From NCBI GenBank assembly GCA_964522505.1, contig CAZFWJ010000042.1:1-33976 (forward strand): a DNA stretch of 33,976 nt, written 5' to 3'. Position 1 is the stretch's first letter. Each line of letters begins with the position of its first letter. This DNA comes from GYS-P2D sp964522505. GTDB taxonomy: Bacteria; Bacteroidota; Bacteroidia; Chitinophagales; Saprospiraceae. The position numbers and the translations under genes were made by a program. Of this stretch, positions 8,776 through 17,684 are shown piece after piece. Below the pieces are notes generated by a model. That model saw only the letters and a list, made by a program, of their open reading frames with translations, did not search any database and had not been told where the DNA came from.

Positions 8776-10085
8776 GCGTATCCAATGTAGTTGTATGGCG
8801 TAATCGCTCTAAGTTCATTTTTAAGCTCGTCAGATGCGTCAAGGACATCGATAAACTGATCGAAGTCCTCTTTACTCAACTTGCCTTTGCCACGAGAGAA
8901 TGCCTTGAGCAATTCGTATGGTTTTTCATAACCTTCTCTCTTAAGTACGGTCTGGATAGCTTCAGCAATTACCGCCCAATTGTCTAATAAATCCAGTTTG
9001 ATTTTTTCCTTATTCACTTCGAGTTTGCTAATGCCCTTTTGCAGGCTTTTAAGTGCTACAAGGATATGACCGAACGGGACGCCTATATTACGAGTGACAG
9101 TGCTATCTGTCAGGTCTCTCTGCAATCTTGAAACTGGTAGCTTTTCTGAGAGATATCCTAACAATGCATTAGCCAATCCAAGATTTCCCTCGGCATTTTC
9201 GAAATCAATCGGATTCACCTTATGTGGCATGGCGCTACTGCCAACTTCATTAGCGACTACTTTTTGCTTGAAGTAGTTCATACTGATATAGGTCCATATA
9301 TCTCGTGCGAAGTCTATGTAGATTGTATTGATCCTAAGAAGTATCTGGAACACCTCTGCAAGTCCATCATAATTATCAATCTGGGTAGTATGTGTTTGAC
9401 GCTTTAAACCAAGTGACGATATCATTTTATTAATCTCATTCGGCCAGTCATATGATGGATAGGATACCATATGTGCATTGAAGTTACCTGTGGCACCTCC
9501 AAACTTGGCACTGTGCTCAAACTTCTTGAGTTTGTCAAGCTGTAGTCCCAATCTGTATTCATATACCTTCATCTCTTTACCAAGACTTGTTGGACTTGCT
9601 GGTTGCCCATGGGTATGAGCCAGCAGAGGGATCTCCTTGTAATCACGGGACATTGTTGAGAGCAATTCCTGACAAGCCTCGAGTTCAGGAATGATGACCT
9701 CATTTATGGCATCCCGGATCATCATCGGCATTGCCGTATTGTTGATATCCTGACTTGTCAATCCAAAGTGTATAAATTCTGAATGCTTGTCATCAATGGT
9801 GTCGACTAAAGACTCTTTGAGAAAATACTCGACTGCCTTTACATCATGATTGGTGATCTTCTCGATGCTCTTGACGCGCTCATAAGAACTCATATCAAGA
9901 GTTGACAAGAATGCATCGATATCAATACCTTCGGCATCAACAATTTTCATCTTGCACAAGTGGTTATAATAGACCAGCTCCACATGAATTCTGTATTTGA
10001 TTAATGCCGCCTCCGAAAAATAATCTTGTAGCGATTTAGTCTTAGTGGCGTATCGTCCGTCAATTGGAGAAATAGCTCTTAGCAT
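8772..10085 (-). CDS. purB: Adenylosuccinate lyase PurB
   Basis: PurB releases fumarate from SAICAR and from adenylosuccinate, acting twice in purine nucleotide synthesis. The 437-aa protein has all three conserved regions of the fumarase/aspartase superfamily: IHFGLTSQDINNTAM, LAHTHGQPASPTSLGKEM with the catalytic His, and the signature loop GSSAMPHKVNPIDFENAEGN carrying the catalytic Ser. The length and the LLAHTHGQPASPT wording match the long E. coli-type lyase rather than the short Bacillus type. Its ATG shares one base with the ppk1 stop codon (TAATG), which implies translational coupling in a ppk1-purB operon. Confidence 0.96.
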   Translation of the reverse strand: MLRAISPIDGRYATKTKSLQDYFSEAALIKYRIHVELVYYNHLCKMKIVDAEGIDIDAFLSTLDMSSYERVKSIEKITNHDVKAVEYFLKESLVDTIDDKHSEFIHFGLTSQDINNTAMPMMIRDAINEVIIPELEACQELLSTMSRDYKEIPLLAHTHGQPASPTSLGKEMKVYEYRLGLQLDKLKKFEHSAKFGGATGNFNAHMVSYPSYDWPNEINKMISSLGLKRQTHTTQIDNYDGLAEVFQILLRINTIYIDFARDIWTYISMNYFKQKVVANEVGSSAMPHKVNPIDFENAEGNLGLANALLGYLSEKLPVSRLQRDLTDSTVTRNIGVPFGHILVALKSLQKGISKLEVNKEKIKLDLLDNWAVIAEAIQTVLKREGYEKPYELLKAFSRGKGKLSKEDFDQFIDVLDASDELKNELRAITPYNYIGYA

Positions 10086-12139
10086 TATTTTTCATTTCTT
10101 TTGATGTATGCGTAGGTTTCCATCTGTGATCTAATCTGAAGCTTATCTTTTTCTCTCTTGTATACGTTAGTCTCGTTATAGTTTAGTGATCTCGCTTTGA
10201 CGTTGTCCTTGAGTTGGAGGTTCATCAAGTTCTTGAGGTGATTCTTTATGATGTCGTCATAAATAGGAAATACGACTTCGATTCGTTTATATAAATTGCG
10301 ATACATGAAGTCAGCAGAAGACATAAAGTACTTCGGATCGCCATTATTATGGAATATGAATACTCTGGCATGTTCTAAGAATCTATCCACTATGCTATAC
10401 GCCTCAATGTTCTCACTGAACATGTCAGCCTTGGGTACGAGCGAGCAAATTCCACGTATGATCATTTTTACCTTGACTCCTGCTTGACTAGCCTTGTAGA
10501 GGAGGTTGATCATAGTCGGATCCTGTAGACTGTTCATCTTCAAGAATATTTTTGCCTTCTTGCCATTTTTCGCATTCTGAATCTCCTGTTCAATGCAGGC
10601 GATCAGATCAGTTGTCATATTAAATTGACCCACTTTAAGATGATCGAACTGGATTCCTGTACGATCCATCGATTCTAAAAAATTGAAAAGCTTGATAGCA
10701 TCTTTAGTTAGTCTAGGATCAGAGGTAAACATTCCGAAGTCAGAATAGACATGGGCGGTTTTCTCATGAAAGTTTCCTGTGCTGAGATAGCAATAGGTCT
10801 TTTGCCCTTCATCAGTTTGCTTGATTACAGTAGCGATTTTAGCATGAACCTTGATGCCAGGTAAGCTATAATGAACTTTAACTCCTGCTGCTTCAAGTCG
10901 TTCACCCCATTGCAGATTAGCCTCCTCATCAAATCTCGCCTTCACTTCAATGAATGCAAATACTTGCTTTCCTACACTTGCTGCTTTTATCAGTGCATCC
11001 ATGATACGACTCTCAGCCGCAACACGGTACTGTACTATCTTGATATGAGTAACCTCAGAATCCTCTGCCGCCGCCTCAAAAAAGTTAACGACAGATTGGT
11101 AACTATGATAAGGCGGGTGTATCAAATGATCCTTTTGCTCGAGGGCTTGAAAAATCGTTTTAGGATCTTCGAGGTAATCGATGTGTACAGGAGTGAGCGC
11201 AGTTTGAGTTAGATATTTACGGCCAAATGACGGAAACTTGAAGAAATCGGAATTGTTATGGTATCTACCTTCTGGGAGCAAATCGTAGTCGGTAAGATCG
11301 AATATCTTAAGTAGAGCCTTTAAGAAATCCTGCGGCATACTCTTGTCATAAACCAATCTTGATGCGGGTCCAATCTTGCGTTTAGTGATACTGCTCTTAA
11401 TCTTAGATAGTAGGTCGCCAGAGAACTCATCATCAATATAGAGTTCTGCATCACGAGTCAACTTGATGCTATACGATTCAATGATTTCATAGCCCGGAAA
11501 AATCCAACTTATACAATGTCTTACCACGTCATCGATCATGATAACAACATGCTCTTTTTCATTCTCGTGCGGAAGCTCTATGAAACGCTTGAGCTCGTCA
11601 GAAGGCACTTTAACAATTGCAAGTCTTTTTTCTTTAGTCTTGAGATCTTCCAAGTTGAGGGCAAGGTATAGTGCTCCATTATTTAGGAATGGTTTGATCT
11701 TCTGCTTGTTAAGAAGCACAGGCTGCACATATGGCAGCATATTTTCGGTAAAGTAGTTCTCGATGAACTCTTTTTGTTCAGCATCCATCTCCTGCCTTCT
11801 TATCAGATGAATACCCTCTTTAGATAGTTTAGGCAGTATCTTTTTAAAAAAGATTTCACTGAATTCTGCCTTCTGATCACTCACTATGTTGAGTATCTGA
11901 CGCAGCAGAGCCTTAGGCTCGAATCCTAAATCCCGACGTGTCTTTTTTCCGATCCGCAGTAAATTACGATGGTTGGCTACTCTAACCCTGAAAAATTCAT
12001 CTAGGTTAGAAGAGTATATCGATAAGAATTTTAACTTTTCAAGTAATGGTACAGTGGGATCTTTAGCTTCCTGTAGTACCCGATAGTTAAATTCCAGCCA
12101 ACTTATATCCCGATGTACATATGGTGTGATGGTTTCCAT
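10085..12139 (-). CDS. ppk1: Polyphosphate kinase 1
   Basis: PPK1 reversibly polymerises the gamma-phosphate of ATP into inorganic polyphosphate at the inner membrane. The 684-aa protein shows the N-terminal DISWLEFNYRVLQEA and SIYSSNLDEFFRVRVA blocks, the first PLD-like site with the phosphorylated His in GIKVHAKIA (H432, equivalent to H435 in E. coli), LSTGNFHEKTA at about 452-462, and the second His in DRFLEHARVFIF (H590, equivalent to H592). All key residues are present. A strong ribosome site AGAGGAG lies 3 nt before the ATG and a TACTTTTG -7 box sits further upstream. purB follows through a TAATG overlap, so polyphosphate and AMP synthesis are cotranscribed here. Confidence 0.97.
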   Translation of the reverse strand: METITPYVHRDISWLEFNYRVLQEAKDPTVPLLEKLKFLSIYSSNLDEFFRVRVANHRNLLRIGKKTRRDLGFEPKALLRQILNIVSDQKAEFSEIFFKKILPKLSKEGIHLIRRQEMDAEQKEFIENYFTENMLPYVQPVLLNKQKIKPFLNNGALYLALNLEDLKTKEKRLAIVKVPSDELKRFIELPHENEKEHVVIMIDDVVRHCISWIFPGYEIIESYSIKLTRDAELYIDDEFSGDLLSKIKSSITKRKIGPASRLVYDKSMPQDFLKALLKIFDLTDYDLLPEGRYHNNSDFFKFPSFGRKYLTQTALTPVHIDYLEDPKTIFQALEQKDHLIHPPYHSYQSVVNFFEAAAEDSEVTHIKIVQYRVAAESRIMDALIKAASVGKQVFAFIEVKARFDEEANLQWGERLEAAGVKVHYSLPGIKVHAKIATVIKQTDEGQKTYCYLSTGNFHEKTAHVYSDFGMFTSDPRLTKDAIKLFNFLESMDRTGIQFDHLKVGQFNMTTDLIACIEQEIQNAKNGKKAKIFLKMNSLQDPTMINLLYKASQAGVKVKMIIRGICSLVPKADMFSENIEAYSIVDRFLEHARVFIFHNNGDPKYFMSSADFMYRNLYKRIEVVFPIYDDIIKNHLKNLMNLQLKDNVKARSLNYNETNVYKREKDKLQIRSQMETYAYIKRNEK

Positions 12140-12159
12140 TACTCCTCTTAAATTCAGGG

Positions 12160-12167
12160 CAAAAGTA
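12160..12167 (-). promoter_or_regulatory. -7 box of the ppk1-purB promoter
   Basis: Read on the minus strand the sequence is TACTTTTG, an exact match to the Bacteroidota -7 consensus TAnnTTTG, about 20 nt before the ppk1 ATG. A -33 element at the ideal distance is only a weak TTT. Confidence 0.55.
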
Positions 12168-12250
12168 AGTTTTATAATAAAGGAAATTATACTTTCGGCT
12201 TTATTATCAGGATGTAGTCAGAACATACTGTCTCAACAGAAAGTCATATC

Positions 12251-13009
12251 ATGAAACGAAAGAAAATAGCTGCCGCCAATTGGAAAATGAATACAACGGT
12301 AGCAGAAGGTCATGCACTACTAACAGAGCTCGTTGGTAAAGACAAAAAGTCAGATGTTGAAGTGGTTATATGTGCGCCATGTACCCACCTGTATGCTCTT
12401 AGTGAAATCGTAGCTAATCAAGATAAGATCCAACTAGGTGCTCAGAATATGAGTCAGCACCTTAAAGGTGCATTTACGGGCGAAGTCTCTGCTCAGATGA
12501 TTAAATCATGCAAGGCAAGTCATGTCGTTATCGGTCATTCTGAGCGCCGACAATATTTCGGGGAGAATGATGAGTTACTAAGTGAGAAGCTCGGAGTAGC
12601 ATTGAATAATCATTTGATACCAATATTCTGTTGTGGAGAGTCTCTGGATATCAGAAAAGCAGGCAATCATGTGGATCACGTCATTAAGCAATTAGATACT
12701 GCTCTGAGCCCATACAGTGCCGATGATCTTAACGACCTAGTGATAGCATATGAGCCAATCTGGGCTATTGGTACGGGCGAAACCGCAACATCAGAACAAG
12801 CTCAAGAGATGCATCATGCCATTCGAGGCTTCCTTAAAGATAAGTTTGGACATACTATGGCTGAGCATACTCCTATACTCTATGGTGGCTCGGTGAAACC
12901 TCATAATGCTTCGGAGTTATTTCAGAATCCGGATGTAGATGGCGGACTTGTAGGAGGTGCGAGTTTAGATGCTACAGGATTTGCCAAGATCATTAATAGC
13001 TTTGGGTAA
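12251..13009 (+). CDS. tpiA: Triosephosphate isomerase
   Basis: TpiA interconverts dihydroxyacetone phosphate and glyceraldehyde 3-phosphate in glycolysis. The 252-aa protein carries every hallmark: AANWKMN with N10 and the catalytic K12, VVIGHSERRQYFGE with the electrophilic H96, AYEPIWAIGTGETAT with the catalytic base E168 followed by the flexible lid loop, and the phosphate-binding LYGGSV near the C-terminus. It is divergent from ppk1 with a 111-bp gap. A near-consensus -7 box (TACTTTCG at 12190-12197) is a weak promoter candidate. The 176 bp downstream hold no gene, only the promoter region of the Lrp-type regulator. Confidence 0.97.
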   Translation: MKRKKIAAANWKMNTTVAEGHALLTELVGKDKKSDVEVVICAPCTHLYALSEIVANQDKIQLGAQNMSQHLKGAFTGEVSAQMIKSCKASHVVIGHSERRQYFGENDELLSEKLGVALNNHLIPIFCCGESLDIRKAGNHVDHVIKQLDTALSPYSADDLNDLVIAYEPIWAIGTGETATSEQAQEMHHAIRGFLKDKFGHTMAEHTPILYGGSVKPHNASELFQNPDVDGGLVGGASLDATGFAKIINSFG

Positions 13010-13127
13010 GATTCTAGTAAGAGTTTCTTTGATGATCGCTCAATAGATAAAGAATAAAATTGGGCAGAGGATGGAGATTATAGGTGTTTAAAAAATTAAT
13101 GGTCAAGAAAAGCGCTATTTCAAAAAT

Positions 13128-13151
13128 ATAGATTAAAAAAATCTATCTTTG
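13128..13151 (+). promoter_or_regulatory. Promoter with overlapping palindrome in front of the Lrp/AsnC gene
   Basis: TATCTTTG (13144-13151) is an exact -7 box, 34 nt before the regulator's ATG. It overlaps a perfect inverted repeat ATAGATT-N5-AATCTAT (13128-13146). A-tract palindromes of about this size are typical Lrp-family sites, so autoregulation by occluding the -7 region is plausible; that is inference. Confidence 0.5.
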
Positions 13152-13185
13152 CTGAAATTATATTCTAACTCGTATATAGCGCCAC

Positions 13186-13659
13186 ATGGAGAGTAAACTA
13201 GACAGCATAGATTTAAAAATTCTCAGATTACTTCAAGAGAATAGTAAGATTACAAATCTGGAACTATCTAAAAGAATTGGTCTCTCGCCAGCTCCAACAT
13301 TAGAGCGAGTCAAAAAACTCGAACAATCAGGAGTCATCAAATCATATCATGCCAAGGTAGACGGGAACAAGCTTGGACTTAGCGTAAGTACTTTTGTACT
13401 AGTTTCATTAGCCTGGCAAAAGGAAAGTGCCCTTGACAATTTTGTCGAAAAGATCCAGAGTATTGAAGAAGTAACTGAAGCTTACATCATTACGGGAGAT
13501 GGAGATTTATTACTAAGAGTAATCTGTAAGGACATTCCTGCCTACGAACAAGTGCTATTCAAAAAGTTATCACAGATAGAAGAAGTGGAAAGGCTGAAAA
13601 CATTGATGACATTATCCAAGATCAAAAAGTCTAAAGTACTCCCTTACTCTTACGAATAA
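13186..13659 (+). CDS. Lrp/AsnC family transcriptional regulator
   Basis: A 157-aa leucine-responsive-type regulator. The N-terminal winged helix-turn-helix is DSIDLKILRLLQENSKITNLELSKRIGLSPAPTLERVKKLEQSGVIK (residues about 6-52), and the C-terminal RAM/ACT ligand-binding domain covers about 70-150, with ITGDGDLLLRVICKDIPAYE as its typical core. These proteins form dimers and octamers that wrap DNA and respond to amino acids; the ligand cannot be read from the sequence. A palindrome overlapping its own -7 box suggests autoregulation. The next gene starts 6 nt after the stop, so the two are cotranscribed. Confidence 0.9.
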   Translation: MESKLDSIDLKILRLLQENSKITNLELSKRIGLSPAPTLERVKKLEQSGVIKSYHAKVDGNKLGLSVSTFVLVSLAWQKESALDNFVEKIQSIEEVTEAYIITGDGDLLLRVICKDIPAYEQVLFKKLSQIEEVERLKTLMTLSKIKKSKVLPYSYE

Positions 13660-13665
13660 AGCGTC

Positions 13666-14448
13666 TTGACCTCCAAAGGATTATTTTGGAAGCTGTCTGC
13701 TGAAGGTTCACCTCAGGAGTTCTCAGTATTATTTGGTACAATTCATTTATCTATTGAGGCACGAGAATTAAGAGAGAAGATATGTAGGTGGATTGACGAG
13801 TTCGATTATGTTTATACTGAGACTCCGCTCAATCCTGATGGTCAATCTCTCATACTTCCTCATATTACAGTAGCTCATACCAAATGGGGGGAATACTTTA
13901 ATCCAAGGCAGCAAGACCGTATTGCTAACATGTTAATGAAGGCTTATAATCTTGACATAGTGCAAGTAAAGCACTTGCGACCAATGTTCATCATGTCAAT
14001 GATATATTCCCATATGGGTGATCATGGTGCATCCGATAAACTTGATCAATTCATATGGAATTATGCTATTAGGCAGGGGAAGGTTGCAGGAGGAATAGAA
14101 TCTATGAACCGTCAAATCGAAATATTGAAGGCGATACCCATAGATCTCGAGTTTATCCAGTTTAGGAGGTGGACGCGCAACGTGACTAAGATGAATCGGT
14201 ACTTCAAAAGTCTAATGCAATTATATCTGTCTGAGGATATTCATCAGCTTGCTAAGCAAGCTACCAAACAGATGTCGTCGATCAAAGGATTAATGATAAC
14301 AGATAGAAATAAACAAATGGTAAAAACTATACTCGACGAACATCGCCAGCATACTGGATTCTTTTCTTTTGGAGCGGGTCATCTCGGAGGGAAGGACGGC
14401 GTCCTAAGTATACTTAAGCGTAGGGGCTTCAGAATTGAGAGAATCTGA
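13666..14448 (+). CDS. TraB/GumN family protein
   Basis: The 260-aa protein matches the TraB/GumN (Tiki-like) fold: LFGTIHLS at residues 22-29 holds the GxxH motif, YTETPL at about 50-55 the conserved Glu, and GAGHLGGKDGVLSILKRRGFRIERI the C-terminal second GxxH block. Some relatives are metal-dependent proteases, but most bacterial members have no proven role. There is no ATG in the right place; the frame opens with TTG at 13666, 6 nt after the Lrp stop, and the protein sequence from there fits the family, so TTG is the likely start. No signal peptide is visible, unlike many GumN proteins, which suggests a cytoplasmic location. Confidence 0.72.
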   Translation: MTSKGLFWKLSAEGSPQEFSVLFGTIHLSIEARELREKICRWIDEFDYVYTETPLNPDGQSLILPHITVAHTKWGEYFNPRQQDRIANMLMKAYNLDIVQVKHLRPMFIMSMIYSHMGDHGASDKLDQFIWNYAIRQGKVAGGIESMNRQIEILKAIPIDLEFIQFRRWTRNVTKMNRYFKSLMQLYLSEDIHQLAKQATKQMSSIKGLMITDRNKQMVKTILDEHRQHTGFFSFGAGHLGGKDGVLSILKRRGFRIERI

Positions 14449-14490
14449 TCTGTCATCTTAATGTAATTTTGCAATGTTAATATCAAGTCA

Positions 14491-14847
14491 ATGAAAGAAG
14501 TCGAAATAAAACTCAAGGTTAAGCTCGATGATAATAATGTGCCACAAGAAATATTATGGGCAAGCGATGATCCTCCTTCTAAAGGTGACTTTGCACCAAC
14601 TAAAGGATTCTTCCTATCACTCTTTGATGAGAAGTCTTTAGAGACGCTCAAGATAGACCTTTGGACCGCTAAACTTGAAGTCGGTGAAATGAATAGACTC
14701 TGCTATTACGCACTTAAGGGGATGGCCGATAGCTACTATAATGCTACTAAGAACCAACAGCAAGCGAATGACCTTGCGCGATTCTCACAATACTTTGGGG
14801 AGGAGACTGGGGTAGTGAAGAAATCGCCCTCATCTGAACAGACCTAA
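14491..14847 (+). CDS. gldC: Gliding motility protein GldC
   Basis: GldC is a small cytoplasmic protein associated with Bacteroidota gliding and type IX secretion; in Flavobacterium it is helpful rather than essential and is usually next to gldB. The 118-aa protein shows the family's pattern: VEIKLKVKLDDNNVPQEILW at the start, FFLSLFDEKSLETLKIDLWTAKLEVGEMNRL in the middle and a FSQYFGEETG tail; the block 'LRIDLWT...M...F' is the most diagnostic. No gldB neighbour is present. Its last 18 bases overlap the tail of the convergent methyltransferase gene. Confidence 0.85.
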   Translation: MKEVEIKLKVKLDDNNVPQEILWASDDPPSKGDFAPTKGFFLSLFDEKSLETLKIDLWTAKLEVGEMNRLCYYALKGMADSYYNATKNQQQANDLARFSQYFGEETGVVKKSPSSEQT

Positions 14848-15660
14848 TTGCCACCTCGATTTAAAGGGCCACAGTTTCACATCAACCGATTCTCGTATTG
14901 ATGGCTTCATACTCAAGAGGCCGTAAAAGAATAGATCGATGTTGACATTATAATCTTGACTTGATTTAAGCTCTTGCCAAGCCTGAGTCATTCCTTCTGA
15001 CCAATATATATCATCCATTATAATGATACCTGTAGGTTGGAGCAGCTTTCGAAATTGGTGAACATAGGATAGGGTAGGTTCATACTCATGATGCCCATCA
15101 AGTATGATGCAGTCATATTTGATCCCTCTGTCTATTCCAGCTTCTATAAAGCTCTGGAAGCTTGTTGTATGGAATTGAATCTTAGCATTATACTCATCCT
15201 CACCGTTTATAGCTGATATTGACGAAGACCCTTCTACGGTATCTACATGGTCTACGCTGCTCCCAGCAGCAATATATGATGTGCTAATCGCTAGACTTGT
15301 ACCTAACTCTAATACTTTTATTGCCCCTGACCATTCTATCAAACTTGATAAGAGTGCGCATTTATATTGAGGAGACACAGCTGATCGTGCGATTTGACTG
15401 ATGCTTATTTCATCTTGATCATGGACAGTTGATGTCGCGCCTAAAGATTCTCTATTTATGATAGTTTCATTTCTTAGTAGCTCTTTTCGTCTCTTTTCGA
15501 TTTGTATGATTTGAGTTTTGTTCAGTCCTCCATCTTTGATCTTGGTACATAAGTTATATAGTAGTGGGGAGTCTACAGAATCAATGGACTTGGCATTTCT
15601 CCAGAAATTGAGAAATCGCCGAGTGATCTTCAGTTTAGCCGATATGCTATTGAGAGACAT
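14830..15660 (-). CDS. Class I SAM-dependent methyltransferase (O-methyltransferase-like)
   Basis: The 276-aa protein has a Rossmann methyltransferase core. Motif I is VLELGTSLAISTSYIA (116-131), motif II-like DTVEGS follows, and CIILDGHHEYEPTLSY and GIIIMDDIYWSEGM hold the later Asp residues typical of the Methyltransf_24 / O-methyltransferase group. In motif I the usual GTSLG reads GTSLA. About 90 residues in front of the core are helical and unassigned. The substrate is unknown. It is convergent with gldC (18-bp overlap) and its start faces tRNA-His and that gene's terminator. Confidence 0.78.
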   Translation of the reverse strand: MSLNSISAKLKITRRFLNFWRNAKSIDSVDSPLLYNLCTKIKDGGLNKTQIIQIEKRRKELLRNETIINRESLGATSTVHDQDEISISQIARSAVSPQYKCALLSSLIEWSGAIKVLELGTSLAISTSYIAAGSSVDHVDTVEGSSSISAINGEDEYNAKIQFHTTSFQSFIEAGIDRGIKYDCIILDGHHEYEPTLSYVHQFRKLLQPTGIIIMDDIYWSEGMTQAWQELKSSQDYNVNIDLFFYGLLSMKPSIRESVDVKLWPFKSRWQLGLFR

Positions 15661-15706
15661 GGAAGAATAAATCTAAAGGATAATAGAGAACATTGGGGTC
15701 AAATGT

Positions 15707-15736
15707 AAAAAGGACTGATGCGATGATCAGTCCTTT
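15707..15736 (-). terminator. Intrinsic terminator of tRNA-His
   Basis: An 11-bp perfect stem (15709-15719 with 15726-15736, AAAGGACTGAT / ATCAGTCCTTT) around a 6-nt loop, followed on the minus strand by five T. It lies 5 nt past the tRNA 3' end. Confidence 0.85.
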
Positions 15737-15741
15737 GGAAG

Positions 15742-15816
15742 GGTGAAAGATGGGTCTCGAACCCACGACCTCCGGAACCACAAACCGGCGCTCTAACCAA
15801 CTGAGCTACAATCACC
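15742..15816 (-). tRNA. tRNA-His (GUG)
   Basis: The cloverleaf is clear on the minus strand: D arm GCTC/GAGC with the AGTTGGTTA loop, anticodon loop TTGTGGT with anticodon GTG, a T arm with TTCGAGA, and the extra 5' G(-1) opposite C73 that marks histidine tRNA. CCA is not encoded. Three stem positions are mismatched, and all three are U-U: 5-68 and 6-67 in the acceptor stem and 31-39 at the bottom of the anticodon stem. The gene has its own promoter-like boxes and terminator, so it looks like a functional single-gene unit despite the mismatches. Confidence 0.93.
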
Positions 15817-15829
15817 ATTAAAAACGCTG

Positions 15830-15861
15830 CAAATTAAACGATACTAAGTTTAAAATTCAAA
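15830..15861 (-). promoter_or_regulatory. tRNA-His promoter
   Basis: On the minus strand, TTTG (15858-15861) is followed after 20 nt by TTAATTTG (15830-15837), close to the Bacteroidota pair TTTG / TAnnTTTG, placed 13 nt before the tRNA 5' end. Confidence 0.5.
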
Positions 15862-15958
15862 ATAATGTCATCGGAATAACATGTTTAGCACAGTAATTGT
15901 CTATTAAAACAATGGTAGGGCTATGACCCACTTAAAAGAATCCTTAGTTTTGTTGATT

Positions 15959-16504
15959 ATGCAAACGGAAGACAACGTTATTCTGGATCTACTTTCTAAA
16001 GGAGATCAAAAGTCAATTGATCTACTTTTTGATAAGTATTACACCTATCTGTGTAATGTAGTATATCGTGTTATCAATGATGCAGACTATGCTGAAGATA
16101 TCGTTCAAGAGATCTTTACGGATATATGGCGTAAGCGGGATACCATTAATGTTCAGACCTCTTTGAGGGCCTATCTTAGAAGAGCATCTGTTAATAGATC
16201 TCTTAATCATATCCGTAAACAGCGAATGAAGTTTGATGAGAATGAAGAGGCAATCATTGATATCGAATCTAATACTATTAATGGTCAGCAAGAAATGGAG
16301 AGAGATGAACTGGAGCAGAGAATACATGACTGTATAGATGCGTTACCTCCTAAATGCAAACTTGTATTCAGCTTAAGCAGATTCGAGAGCATGTCTTATC
16401 AAGAAATAGCTGATCATTTAGAGATATCTATCAAAACAGTCGAAAATCAAATTTCGAAAGCACTTAAAATATTACGTACCAGTATACAACCTTACACAGT
16501 TTGA
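15959..16504 (+). CDS. ECF RNA polymerase sigma factor, FecI type
   Basis: An extracytoplasmic-function sigma factor. Region 2 spans KGDQKSIDLLFDKYYTYL to YAEDIVQEIFTDIWRKRDTI (core binding and -10 melting), and region 4 is ALPPKCKLVFSLSRFESMSYQEIADHLEISIKTVENQISKALKILR with its HTH. The open frame starts at 15923, but MQTEDNVILDLLSKGD at 15959 aligns with normal ECF starts, and the extra 12 residues (MTHLKESLVLLI) do not; I favour 15959. FecR and a TonB receptor with STN domain follow in order, so it probably answers a ligand bound at the outer membrane, via the receptor and FecR, and turns on the receptor and the DUF4249 genes. Confidence 0.9.
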   Translation: MQTEDNVILDLLSKGDQKSIDLLFDKYYTYLCNVVYRVINDADYAEDIVQEIFTDIWRKRDTINVQTSLRAYLRRASVNRSLNHIRKQRMKFDENEEAIIDIESNTINGQQEMERDELEQRIHDCIDALPPKCKLVFSLSRFESMSYQEIADHLEISIKTVENQISKALKILRTSIQPYTV

Positions 16505-16583
16505 AAAAAATAAAGAAAATTTCAGCCGAACGTAGGGGGGAGGTATAAAAACACTGTCTTCTGTATATAACCTTAATTTAATC

Positions 16584-17654
16584 ATGGCAGATCTAAAAAT
16601 GTATAGTTTACTACACAAGAAGGCCACTGGGCAGCTTAGTGCAGCTGAAGCAGCTGAACTCAAGCAACTTGAAAGCGAAGCAAGTTTTGCAGACATCAGT
16701 AATGATGTAGAGCAGATATGGATAGCAAGTAAAGATTATTACCCTAAGAAGTCTTTTGATGTAAGTGCGGCTAAAGCTAAGTTCAAACTGGCTATAGCAG
16801 CTGAAACCTCTGAAGTTGTTCATGAAACAACTCCAATCGCAGAAAACCAAATTACAGAAAACAAACCTGAAACTACTAATTCATCTTTCAGATGGATGGT
16901 CGGAGCACTTGCGCTACTCGGATTAGCAGCATTAGCTTATACACTATGGCCAAAGAATTCTGATGGAATGAAGGAAGTAGAAACCGAAGTAGTAGAGAAC
17001 AATCCTAATATCGGATATGCTAGTCTTGATGATAATACAAAAGTATGGCTTCGAGCAGGCTCAGACCTGAAAGTCGGTGATTTCAACGCTGACGGTACTA
17101 GGAGAGTAAGCCTTGTAGGTGAAGCATTCTTCGACGTAGAACATAACCCAGAAAAGCCTTTTATAGTAGAGATGGGTGAGGGTAAGTACGCCGAAGTTAT
17201 GGGTACATCATTCAATATCATCACTGATTTAGGTGATGGTGCGGCTTCTTCTCAGGTCGACGTTAAGACTGGAAGCGTTAAAGTATATAGTGATAGTGAT
17301 CCATCAGTATCTACCATACTTACTGCTGGTGAGTCCACAACTATTAATGCTGCGTCTAAGACATTGAAAAAGAAAAACGATTCTGAAATCTATACTTTAC
17401 TTGGTACCTCACTAAGTTTCAAACAGAAGAGTTTAGATTACATCTTTGACAAGTTTTCAGAAAAGTACAGTGTAGAAATTGATTATTCTGGAGCACGGTG
17501 TCTGAACATTAAGCACACTTCACCACTCATAGATGGTTACACATTTGATGAGGCCGTAGAGAGTGTATTAGCTTCTTATCCAGAGTTAGAACCAACTACT
17601 GAAAAAATTGGTGATCAAAGAATACTCTATATCTCAGGCACAGCCTGCCAATAA
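16584..17654 (+). CDS. FecR family anti-sigma factor
   Basis: A 356-aa inner-membrane signal relay. The cytoplasmic N-terminus (1-103) would hold the sigma factor; a single membrane helix lies at 104-122 (WMVGALALLGLAALAYTLW). The periplasmic FecR domain is at about 140-245 (DDNTKVWLRAGSDLKV, RVSLVGEAFFDVEHNPEKPFIVE, VMGTSFNIITD). A DUF4974-type C-terminal domain follows from about 270 (SLSFKQKSLDYIFDKFSEKYSVEIDY), which contacts the receptor's STN domain. It starts 79 nt after the sigma gene, is closed by a strong terminator, and is followed by the receptor under its own promoter. Confidence 0.92.
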   Translation: MADLKMYSLLHKKATGQLSAAEAAELKQLESEASFADISNDVEQIWIASKDYYPKKSFDVSAAKAKFKLAIAAETSEVVHETTPIAENQITENKPETTNSSFRWMVGALALLGLAALAYTLWPKNSDGMKEVETEVVENNPNIGYASLDDNTKVWLRAGSDLKVGDFNADGTRRVSLVGEAFFDVEHNPEKPFIVEMGEGKYAEVMGTSFNIITDLGDGAASSQVDVKTGSVKVYSDSDPSVSTILTAGESTTINAASKTLKKKNDSEIYTLLGTSLSFKQKSLDYIFDKFSEKYSVEIDYSGARCLNIKHTSPLIDGYTFDEAVESVLASYPELEPTTEKIGDQRILYISGTACQ

Positions 17655-17684
17655 GAAATAACAACAAACAATATAATTTAAGGG

